Positions 1-5,582 of a stretch of DNA of 8,652 nt are shown piece after piece. The notes under the pieces were generated by a model. That model was not told the origin of the DNA, made no database searches, and saw only the letters and a list, made by a program, of their open reading frames with translations. The stretch comes from a bacterium. Its GTDB lineage: Bacteria; BMS3Abin14. Both the position numbers and the translations under genes were made by a program. The stretch lies in NCBI GenBank assembly GCA_022865845.1, contig JALHUC010000274.1:1-8652 (forward strand). The letters are read 5' to 3'. Position 1 is the first letter of the stretch. Every line of letters starts with the position of its first letter.

Positions 1-487
1 CCAGTGAGTCGTGTGTGTGCGGCTCTTTTTCCTCCCCCGGGTACCCTATTCCTATGATGCATTCCACCAGGTAGTTCTCAGGGATACCCATCAATTCCCG
101 GATGTACTGTTCTGCGCTCTTCCCGTCGCCATGGTCCCTCAAACGTATCTGGCACCAGCAGCTCTTAAGATCCAGCGATTCAGCCGCATACTGGAGTGTG
201 ATAGCGGCGATAGAGCAGTCCTCGACGCAGGTGTCGGACAGGCTGGTATCCCCAAGGATGACTACAGCGACAGGCGCGCTGGACAGGAAACCGGCCCCGT
301 GGGGCTTGCACCGCGAAAGCTTACCTATCGTAGTTCTGTCGTCTATGACAATGAACTCCCACGGGTTAATGGAACGAGATGTTGGGGAGCGCACAAGGGC
401 CTCTTGGAGAAGCTCCAGTTTCTCCCCTTCAACTGTCCTGTCCTGGAACTGTCGTACGCTTCGCCTGTTTCTTAGAATTTCAATCAT
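1..487 (-). CDS. Nitroreductase-family FMN protein (3' end outside window)
   Basis: The reading frame opens with ATG at 487 and stays open for 162 codons to the window edge, beginning MIEILRNRRSVRQF. Family features visible: the N-terminal RRS motif (residues 8-10) that contacts FMN phosphate, the SPTSRSINPWEF block (34-45) matching the usual 'aPSs.N.qPW.f' element, and the helix EDCSIAAITLQYAAESLDLK (89-108), which is typical of the dimer/FMN-binding core. A GIGYPGEEK segment (146-154) sits near the expected C-terminus, so of a usual 170-200 residues only a short tail is missing. Such proteins reduce nitro groups, quinones or flavins with NAD(P)H; the substrate cannot be read here. The start is supported by GGAGAG at 496-501, 8 nt upstream. 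The gene overlaps the end of the broken MBL gene by 8 nt. It has unusually many cysteines (C60, C87, C91, C110, C112, C143). The family is seen; the physiological role is unknown. Confidence 0.85.
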   Translation of the reverse strand, partial: MIEILRNRRSVRQFQDRTVEGEKLELLQEALVRSPTSRSINPWEFIVIDDRTTIGKLSRCKPHGAGFLSSAPVAVVILGDTSLSDTCVEDCSIAAITLQYAAESLDLKSCWCQIRLRDHGDGKSAEQYIRELMGIPENYLVECIIGIGYPGEEKEPHTHDSL

Positions 488-928
488 AAAAGATACTCTC
501 CGTGTGATCGTAGTGATCGTGGCTTATCAGGACCAGGTCTATGGAGGGAAGATCCTCCAGGGCTATTGGCGGCTTGCGTAACCGTTTCGATCCCATCCAT
601 GAAGCGGGTCCCCCTCGATTGGACAAGAAAGGATCGGTCAGAATATTAACACCTTCTAACTGGAGCAAAACAGTTGACTGGTTGATGTAGGTGAGACGCA
701 GCACGCTCTCCCCCACCCCCTCAGGCGGCGTTGCTGAGGAGGATCATCCACCCATTGCAGCCAATCCACCTTTTCCATCTCCCACAGCCATTTGATGTGA
801 TCGGTGAATGTTTTATCCGGCTCCTTGTTGAAGGAAGAGGTGCCGTCAAAGTGTTCCGAGTCAGGCCCGCTGTAGCAGGAACAGGCCGTAACAAACATCA
901 GGGCAGCCACCATAAACAGGCGTGTCAA
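480..928 (-). pseudogene. Broken MBL-fold (UlaG/NAPE-PLD-type) lipoprotein hydrolase
   Basis: Two overlapping minus-strand frames together make the N-terminal third of one metallo-beta-lactamase-fold protein. Frame one (from TTG 928) has a lipoprotein signal, MTRLFMVAALMFVTAC with lipobox VTAC (Cys16). It is followed by GPDSEHFDG (21-29) and WLWEMEKVDW, both typical of the region ahead of the MBL domain in this family, up to WVDDPPQ. The sense then continues in a second frame as ATPPEGVGESVLRLTYINQS, then ILTDPF, LEDLPSIDLVLISHDHYDH; the zinc motif HxHxDH is at 504-521. The frames join near 731-736: restoring one base (CAG C-N-A ACG) would merge them, so a 1-nt deletion (or a 2-nt insertion) is inferred. 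The frame then stops at 480, seven codons after the motif, while the family normally runs 300 residues or more. The C-terminal zinc ligands are absent, so no active enzyme is expected. The frameshift alone could be a sequencing error; the truncation could not easily be. Confidence 0.8.
496..501 (-). promoter_or_regulatory. Ribosome binding site of the nitroreductase gene
   Basis: GGAGAG on the minus strand lies 8 nt before the ATG at 487. It fixes that start and lies inside the reading frame of the truncated MBL remnant, just after its HxHxDH codons. No separate promoter for the nitroreductase is apparent between the two genes, so it is probably read from the same transcript as the remnant. 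Confidence 0.6.
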
Positions 929-934
929 GTCAAT

Positions 935-941
935 CTCCTCC
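935..941 (-). promoter_or_regulatory. Strong Shine-Dalgarno deciding a TTG start
   Basis: GGAGGAG on the minus strand precedes the TTG at 928 by 6 nt. No ATG lies in frame near the N-terminus except within the signal peptide (codon 6), which would remove the positive charge (Arg3) needed by a lipoprotein signal. TTG is therefore the likely original start of the MBL lipoprotein gene. Confidence 0.6.
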
Positions 942-950
942 CAGTCCTTT

Positions 951-980
951 ATTTTAAACTAATTTAGCACAGGTAGTCAC
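951..980 (-). promoter_or_regulatory. Candidate sigma-70-like promoter for the MBL/nitroreductase pair
   Basis: On the minus strand GTGACT (975-980) and TAAAAT (951-956) are separated by 18 nt, matching the consensus at 4/6 and 5/6 positions. Transcription would start near 943, giving a very short leader before the GGAGGAG. The surrounding AT-rich stretch makes chance matches likely, so this is only a candidate. Confidence 0.25.
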
Positions 981-1083
981 GGTATAGTTCGAAGAACGAA
1001 GCCGGAGGTACTCGGGGTTTCGCAGGGTAAGTATTAGATCCTGGATCTTAGATTTAGATTGAATTTAAACCTGAGAATCTGAG

Positions 1084-1097
1084 ATCCGGTGCCGGAT
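1084..1097. repeat. Short inverted repeat in the intergenic region
   Basis: ATCCGG and CCGGAT are separated by two bases. The stem could form only a tight hairpin and no T-run follows on either strand, so it is not a convincing terminator. It lies in the 259-bp gap between the operon and the MBL remnant, about 90 nt past the last operon stop codon. A second tight inverted repeat (AGATCC-T-GGATCT) lies at 1036-1048. Confidence 0.35.
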
Positions 1098-1110
1098 AGC
1101 AGTATATCTG

Positions 1111-1145
1111 GACTCTGGACTCTAGACTCTGGACTCTGGACTCTA
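1111..1145. repeat. 7-bp tandem repeat, five units
   Basis: Five consecutive units of GACTCT followed by G or A (GACTCTG, GACTCTA, GACTCTG, GACTCTG, GACTCTA), preceded by a decayed partial unit (ATATCTG, 1104-1110). It sits about 40 nt past the stop codon of the last operon gene, in non-coding DNA. The units contain no internal spacer, so this is a simple tandem array and not CRISPR. The unit length is not a multiple of 3 per codon pattern expected for coding repeats. Copy number may vary between strains (inference). Confidence 0.9.
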
Positions 1146-1187
1146 AAGCGAGCTTCTTCCAGAATTCTATTCCAACATTCCCAAATC

Positions 1188-1952
1188 TCACCAGGTTACC
1201 GGGTATCCCAGGAAACGCAGAAGCCCGTCGAGGATGGTCAGAGGGTGCGGGGGACAGCCCGGGACGAACAGGTCCACCGGGACCACAGAACCGGCACCGT
1301 TGTGTACCTCGGCGTGGTCCCGGTAGGGACCACCGCTGACAGCGCACGATCCCACGGCGATGACAACCCTCGGATCAGGCACAGCCTCCCAGGTCTTCAG
1401 GAGGGCTTCCCGCATGTTTCCGGTCACGGGCCCCGTCACCAGTATCCCGTCGGCATGGCGCGGTGAGGCCACGAACTGGATGCCGAAACGTCCCATGTCC
1501 CAGACCGGTGTTCCCAGAACATTGCAATCGGCCTCGCAGGCGTTGCATCCGCCCGCGGAAACCTGGCGGAGCCGGAAGGACCGCTTGAAATATTTGCGGG
1601 CGGTTTCACACAGGACGTCAGCGGGCAGGGGCGACCCAGGGCGGATGACGAGAGATTCTCTGGAAACGGCCGCAAGCCTGTGGTCGCGGGAAAATGCGAT
1701 GGCTTTTTCCCCGCAGATGCTAACACAACTGCTGCAAAACAGGCATCGGCCCGTGTCCACGACAGGACCCGACGGTCCTCCCGTAATGGCCTGGGTGGGG
1801 CACACTTCCTGGCATGCCCGACAGCCGTCAGGGCACCGACCTACGACGACTGGCCGGCCGGCGAACTTTTCGGGCATTTCCGGGGGCGCCGCGTCCGGGT
1901 ACTTGATGGTACGGTGTTTCTGCTGCAACCTCGCGCGAATTATATTGAGCAT
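1188..1952 (-). CDS. hyfI: Fused 2x[4Fe-4S] ferredoxin and NuoB-like small subunit
   Basis: 254 residues that join what are usually two proteins, HyfH/NuoI-like and HyfI/NuoB-like. Residues about 35-90 carry two [4Fe-4S] motifs: C40-x3-C44-x2-C47-x3-C51-P and C70-x2-C73-x2-C76-x3-C80. The first has three rather than two residues between its first cysteines. From about residue 130 the NuoB-like domain follows with all four ligands of the proximal (N2-type) cluster: C136-x2-C139 (GGCNACE), C203 (GSCAVSGGPY) and C233 (PGCPP). An extra Cys143 lies close by. The protein would pass electrons from a soluble donor, probably ferredoxin, through the clusters to the interface with the large subunit on the cytoplasmic side of the membrane. 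It starts at ATG 1952 with GAGGG just upstream, 9 nt after the large-subunit stop, and is the last gene of the operon. The domain assignment is firm; the electron donor is inferred. Confidence 0.9.
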   Translation of the reverse strand: MLNIIRARLQQKHRTIKYPDAAPPEMPEKFAGRPVVVGRCPDGCRACQEVCPTQAITGGPSGPVVDTGRCLFCSSCVSICGEKAIAFSRDHRLAAVSRESLVIRPGSPLPADVLCETARKYFKRSFRLRQVSAGGCNACEADCNVLGTPVWDMGRFGIQFVASPRHADGILVTGPVTGNMREALLKTWEAVPDPRVVIAVGSCAVSGGPYRDHAEVHNGAGSVVPVDLFVPGCPPHPLTILDGLLRFLGYPVTW

Positions 1953-1961
1953 CTTATCCCT

Positions 1962-3458
1962 CTACAGGTCATGTCCGCAGTAAGACAGGTCAAAGCTCTT
2001 GTTGCAGAGCGGAAAGTCCGAGATCTGCTGCCCGCGCAGGGCGCAGGCAAGGCCGAACCAATTGTGAAAGGACGGATCCACCACCTTGTAGAAGAGGAAC
2101 TTGCCGGCGGCGTCGGTGGCCGCGACGTGGCAGATCTCCCCGCGCCACCCCTCCACCAGCGAGACGGTCAGGCGGCCCGCTCCGGGATACAGAGGCTTTA
2201 CCGGGAAGCCATCGCCATTGAGAGACCCCAGCTGATCCCGCACAAAGGCGAAGGAGCGCTGGATCTCCACCCAGCGAACGTAGGCTCTGGCGAAGCAGTC
2301 CCCCGTGGTGTAGGTGCACACAGGAACGGACGAGTACCGGTAGATGCCGTAGGGGAGCTGGCTCCGCACATCCCTGGCAAGGCCTGAGGCCCGGGCCCCC
2401 ACTCCCACCATTCCTATGCTCGCGGCGGTCTGGGCCGGCACGGTCCCGGTCCCCTCGAGGCGGCCCAGCACCGAAGGAGCGTCGAACATGAGGGACAGTG
2501 CCACCTCCGCGTCCTTTTCCACCACGTCTAGTCGGGCCAGCATCCGGGAGATTTGGTCTGGGTCCATGCCGGAGGTCACACCCCCCGGACGAAGGAACCC
2601 GCGCCCGAAACGGTTCCCGCAAATAAGGGCGGTCAGGTTGAGTACATCCCCCCGTATCCTGCCGCAGAAGTTCCTTGTGGGGAGGAAAGCTATATCACCC
2701 GCCATAGCCCCCAGACACCCGATGTGGTTGGCCAGGCGCTCCAGTTCCGCCGCCACGCCCCGTAAGATCTGGGCGGTCATGGTGGGTCTCCTGCCAGCCA
2801 GGGACTCGACGGCTTGACTGTAGGCCGTGGCGTGCCCTATGGTCGTGTCCCCCGCCAGGGTCTCCATGTAATGGATGGTCCTTCGGTCCGGACCGCCGAC
2901 GAGCTTGGCCTCGACGCCCCTGTGCTGGTAGCCCAGGGATATCTCCAGGTGGTGGACCGTCTCCCCGTAGCACTGAAAACGGAAGTGTCCAGGTTCTATG
3001 ACACCGGCGTGAACCGGACCCACGGCCACCTCGTGCACCTCTTCCCCCTCCATGGAAAAGTAATCGGTGACCCCGGGAGGAGACGGTGCCGTGGTCCCGC
3101 GGCGGGGAGGTTGGAAACGCACCGGTTTGAGCCAGGGGTGACCTTCGGGACGGACCCCCCACTGTTCGAAGATCTCCCGCTCGAACCAGTGGGCCTGGGG
3201 ACAGGCCGGGGTGAGGCTGGGAAAGGAATCGCCCACATCCGTGGCCGCCAGCCCCATGCTGCCGTGGACAGTATCGCTTACAACGGCGTACAGACGCACT
3301 CCGCGGTCCTGCGGAACTCCGAAGAGGGCCGACAGGTGAGCCTCGCCCGCCAGGGTTCCCAGGATAAGGTGCCGGAATTGCTCGAAATCCACCACCGAGA
3401 CAACCTCCAGCGGCAAAGACTCCTCATTATAGAGCCTGACCATGGCCTCGCCCATCAC
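1962..3458 (-). CDS. hyfG: NuoC-NuoD-like large subunit lacking the NiFe cysteines
   Basis: 498 residues counted from GTG 3458; ATG 3455 (GTGATG, overlapping the upstream TGA) is an equally likely start. Residues 1-125 are a NuoC/30-kDa-like domain ending in the signature HWFEREIFEQWGVRPEGHP (90-108). The rest is the HycE/HyfG/NuoD-like domain: GPVHAGVIEPGHFRF (147-161), HRGVEAKL (179-186), AYSQAVE (212-218), ELERLANHIG (238-247). Hydrogenases of this group have CGIC before the AY..xVE helix; here it reads A202-G-D-T205. The C-terminal DPCxxC reads D490-L-S-Y-C-G495, with one cysteine, off register. The protein ends three residues later, so it has no C-terminal peptide for a maturation protease. 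The complex I quinone-site tyrosine position (Nqo4 Tyr87) is also not Tyr (G203). The fold and complex membership are clear; the reaction is unknown and hydrogenase activity is unlikely. At about 500 residues it is shorter than HycE or HyfG (about 570). Confidence 0.9.
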   Translation of the reverse strand: MMGEAMVRLYNEESLPLEVVSVVDFEQFRHLILGTLAGEAHLSALFGVPQDRGVRLYAVVSDTVHGSMGLAATDVGDSFPSLTPACPQAHWFEREIFEQWGVRPEGHPWLKPVRFQPPRRGTTAPSPPGVTDYFSMEGEEVHEVAVGPVHAGVIEPGHFRFQCYGETVHHLEISLGYQHRGVEAKLVGGPDRRTIHYMETLAGDTTIGHATAYSQAVESLAGRRPTMTAQILRGVAAELERLANHIGCLGAMAGDIAFLPTRNFCGRIRGDVLNLTALICGNRFGRGFLRPGGVTSGMDPDQISRMLARLDVVEKDAEVALSLMFDAPSVLGRLEGTGTVPAQTAASIGMVGVGARASGLARDVRSQLPYGIYRYSSVPVCTYTTGDCFARAYVRWVEIQRSFAFVRDQLGSLNGDGFPVKPLYPGAGRLTVSLVEGWRGEICHVAATDAAGKFLFYKVVDPSFHNWFGLACALRGQQISDFPLCNKSFDLSYCGHDL

Positions 3459-4933
3459 CGCCCCCCCAGAAGACCCGCCGCGGACTGCAGCAGGCTGTAG
3501 AGAGGTCCTGGAAGGTAAAGCCCTGTCAGCAGGACCCCCGAAAGAAGAACTGCCGGTCCCAGGTACATGAGGATCGCCTGCCAGCGGTCAGGCGGCGTCA
3601 CGGCCGCGGGCAGGGAAGGCTCGCCGAATACCATCTTCACAACCGCCCAGATCATGGCCACAAAAGCGACTGACAGAGCGGTGAGATAACCTGCCGCGAC
3701 CCACCAACGGCCGCCGTCAACGGCTGCCTTCAGGATTATCAACTCGCTGGTGAACAGGCCGAAGGGCGGAGACCCAACGACGGCCAGGATCCCGGCAAAC
3801 CACATCGACGCGGCTACGGGAGCCGTGCTCAGCAGTCCCCTCACCGACCCCATCTCCTTGGTGCGGGCCACTGTCAGTATGTTGCCCGCTGTGAGGAAGA
3901 GGGCGGCCTTGGCCATGGAGTGGTTCAGAGCGTGGAGGGCGGCGCCCAGGCTGCCCACGCCTCCCAGTCCGGCGCCCAGAGCCAGGACGCCCATGTGCTC
4001 GACGCTGGAGTATGCGAGCATGCGTTTGTAATCGGTCTGGGTAAGCAGAAAGACAGCCGCTATGGCCATGGAAAGCAGGCCGAAAAGCACCAGCTGCTGC
4101 CGTCCGAACTCCCCAAGGCCGGCGGCCGTGAGGACTGACTGAACCCGCATAATGCCGAGAAAGGCGCAGTTCAAAAGAGCCCCCGAGAGGAGGGCGGACA
4201 CCACGGGAGGCGCTTCACTGTGGGCATCAGGCAGCCACGTGTGCATGGGGGCAAGGCCCATCTTGGTCCCGTAACCGATGAGCAGCAGGAGGAAAGCCGC
4301 CTTGAGCCAGGCAGGATCCAGACCGGCCGCTCCCGCCATGAGGTCGTCCAGGTTAAGGGGGATCTGCTGCCCGGTACCCACGGAGGTGGACACAGCCAGA
4401 AAGAAGTTTCCGAGCAGGGCCAGGGCGATGCCCACCGAGCAGATGAGAAGGTACTTCCACGCCGCCTCGAGACTGCGTTTGTGCCTGTGGTGATAGATGA
4501 GCGGAGCGCTGGCAAGTGTGGTGGCCTCCACAGCAACCCACAGGAGGCCCAGGTGACGGCTGACCACCACCAGGGTCATAGAGGCGAGAAAGAGAAGCAG
4601 ACAGGCCGTGAAGATCCTCTCGTGGGCGTTGGAGGGGGCGGACACGTGGCCCTGTGCCTGACGTGAGGCCTCTTCCATGCGCAAGGTCCCGGTGGCGGAG
4701 ACAGCCGCGGCTAAAAACAAGGCGCTCGTGATGCCCAGAAAGAGCAGGGACGCTTCGTCCAAACCCAGCCAGCCGGAGACCTGAAGGGAAATGGGATGCC
4801 GCCAGGCCTCTATCACCAGCCCCCCGTGGACCGCCGCGGCGCTCAACAGGAGGCCCCGCCTGACGCGGTTGTTTTCCAGCGCCAGGGCCGCCAGGCCTGC
4901 GATGAAAGGTACTGTCAGGAGGAGCCAGATCAT
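3455..4933 (-). CDS. hyfF: HyfF-like antiporter (NuoL/M/N-type) membrane subunit
   Basis: 492 residues, highly hydrophobic, with roughly 13-14 predicted membrane helices of the Mrp/NuoLMN proton-translocating family. Seen in order: Glu136 in LWVAVEATTL (helix 5 glutamate), a basic stretch HHRHKRSLEAAWKYLL (148-163), Lys224 and His231 in GTKMGLAPMHTWLPDAHSEAP (helix 7 lysine), DYKRMLAYSSVEHMG (301-315), LNHSMAKA with His338 and Lys342, and Lys433 in WAVVKMVFG. All key charged residues for ion transfer are thus kept. HyfF of E. coli is about 526 residues, so the length is near normal. The start is ATG 4933 with AAGGA upstream, 4 nt after the hyfE-like stop; the stop overlaps the start of the large-subunit gene. 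Within the complex it should be one of two ion-pumping modules in the membrane arm; whether it moves H+ or Na+ cannot be told. Confidence 0.92.
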   Translation of the reverse strand: MIWLLLTVPFIAGLAALALENNRVRRGLLLSAAAVHGGLVIEAWRHPISLQVSGWLGLDEASLLFLGITSALFLAAAVSATGTLRMEEASRQAQGHVSAPSNAHERIFTACLLLFLASMTLVVVSRHLGLLWVAVEATTLASAPLIYHHRHKRSLEAAWKYLLICSVGIALALLGNFFLAVSTSVGTGQQIPLNLDDLMAGAAGLDPAWLKAAFLLLLIGYGTKMGLAPMHTWLPDAHSEAPPVVSALLSGALLNCAFLGIMRVQSVLTAAGLGEFGRQQLVLFGLLSMAIAAVFLLTQTDYKRMLAYSSVEHMGVLALGAGLGGVGSLGAALHALNHSMAKAALFLTAGNILTVARTKEMGSVRGLLSTAPVAASMWFAGILAVVGSPPFGLFTSELIILKAAVDGGRWWVAAGYLTALSVAFVAMIWAVVKMVFGEPSLPAAVTPPDRWQAILMYLGPAVLLSGVLLTGLYLPGPLYSLLQSAAGLLGGR

Positions 4934-4937
4934 AGAC

Positions 4938-5579
4938 TTATTCCTTCAAAGCCGACAGGCGGTCAGTGTCGATGTGGTCGTAAGCGCTGTGGATATGGTG
5001 AATAGCGATCCCCATGACGAACACCGCAGCCCAGACGTCCAGGAGAATACCCATCTCCACCAGGAAAGGCTCCTGCACGGCGTAGGCCATGCCGAAGGAG
5101 TAGATGCCGTTCTCCATGACCAGGTATCCCAGCACCTGGGTGATGGCCTTCTTCCGGGCCACGATGAGAAAAAGGCCTGTCAGGATGGTAAAAACGGCTA
5201 CCGCCACGAGGAGGGGTGAAGACAGCTGGGAAGGCAGCGCCATGCGTCTGGAGGCGGCCACGCCCACTGCCAGCAGTCCGACCCCGACCAGAAGGGAGAC
5301 GGTGAACCCCACCATGGGCTCGATCTCGCGCTTGACCTGGACCTCCCGGGCGGACCGCCGCACCAGCCATGGAAGGACCACCGCCTTGATGAAGGTCATC
5401 CCGGCCAGGATCATGCCTACCCGCAAGGTGAGTTCGGGGTTGGTCAGCAGGGGCAACAGGCCCAGGAGTACCGCCTGAATGGCCACAGTCTGGATGCACG
5501 ACCATAGACGGCTGGACCCTAAAAGCCGGAAATTGGTCAGGATGAGGAGGATGGCGAGGGTGTCAGTCATGTTAGCCAT
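4938..5579 (-). CDS. hyfE: HyfE-like membrane subunit with NuoK-like domain
   Basis: 213 residues, the same size as E. coli HyfE (about 216), with about six or seven hydrophobic helices. The C-terminal half resembles NuoK/MrpC: ARKKAITQVLGYLVMENGIY (141-160) with Glu156, then VEMGILLDVWAAVFVMGI (174-191) with Glu175. These are the two membrane-buried glutamates of the family that join the ion-transfer chain. The N-terminal part has helices at about 6-20, 27-46 and 52-72, with a basic loop (RRSAREVQVKREIEP, 74-88). It starts at ATG 5579 behind GGGGTGAT, 3 nt after the preceding stop; a second ATG at codon 4 (5570) is possible. The protein links the membrane anchor subunit to the antiporter-like subunits. 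The assignment is confident from motif and gene order. Confidence 0.88.
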   Translation of the reverse strand: MANMTDTLAILLILTNFRLLGSSRLWSCIQTVAIQAVLLGLLPLLTNPELTLRVGMILAGMTFIKAVVLPWLVRRSAREVQVKREIEPMVGFTVSLLVGVGLLAVGVAASRRMALPSQLSSPLLVAVAVFTILTGLFLIVARKKAITQVLGYLVMENGIYSFGMAYAVQEPFLVEMGILLDVWAAVFVMGIAIHHIHSAYDHIDTDRLSALKE

Positions 5580-5582
5580 GGA

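Noticed and set aside
11..475. Plus-strand open frame of 154 codons at the window start
   Set aside because: The opposite strand encodes a nitroreductase with clear family motifs and a good ribosome binding site; the plus-strand product resembles nothing.
656..928. Intact 90-residue small lipoprotein
   Set aside because: After WVDDPPQ its sequence turns into arginine/cysteine-rich nonsense, while the overlapping frame continues the expected MBL domain, so it is one half of a frameshifted gene.
1036..1097. Rho-independent terminator for the operon
   Set aside because: The inverted repeats at 1036-1048 and 1084-1097 have loops of one or two bases and no T-run follows on the minus strand.
1111..1145. 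CRISPR array
   Set aside because: Units are 7 bp and directly adjacent, with no spacers and no cas genes nearby.
1054..1347. Minus-strand frame with LESRVQSLESRVQ repeats that might be a small coiled-coil protein
   Set aside because: The repeats come from the 7-bp tandem array in non-coding DNA and the frame overlaps the real small-subunit gene out of register.
1680..2387. Long plus-strand open frame (235 codons) opposite the small- and large-subunit genes
   Set aside because: It lies antisense to two clearly conserved genes and its translation has no recognisable motif; long antisense frames are expected in GC-rich coding DNA.
1962..3458. Annotation as a functional [NiFe] hydrogenase 4 / formate hydrogenlyase large subunit
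   Set aside because: Neither CxxC pair is present at the metal-binding positions and the C-terminal maturation extension is missing.
2814..3500. Long plus-strand open frame (228 codons) opposite the large-subunit gene
   Set aside because: Same reason: a shadow of the conserved minus-strand gene, with no supporting motif.
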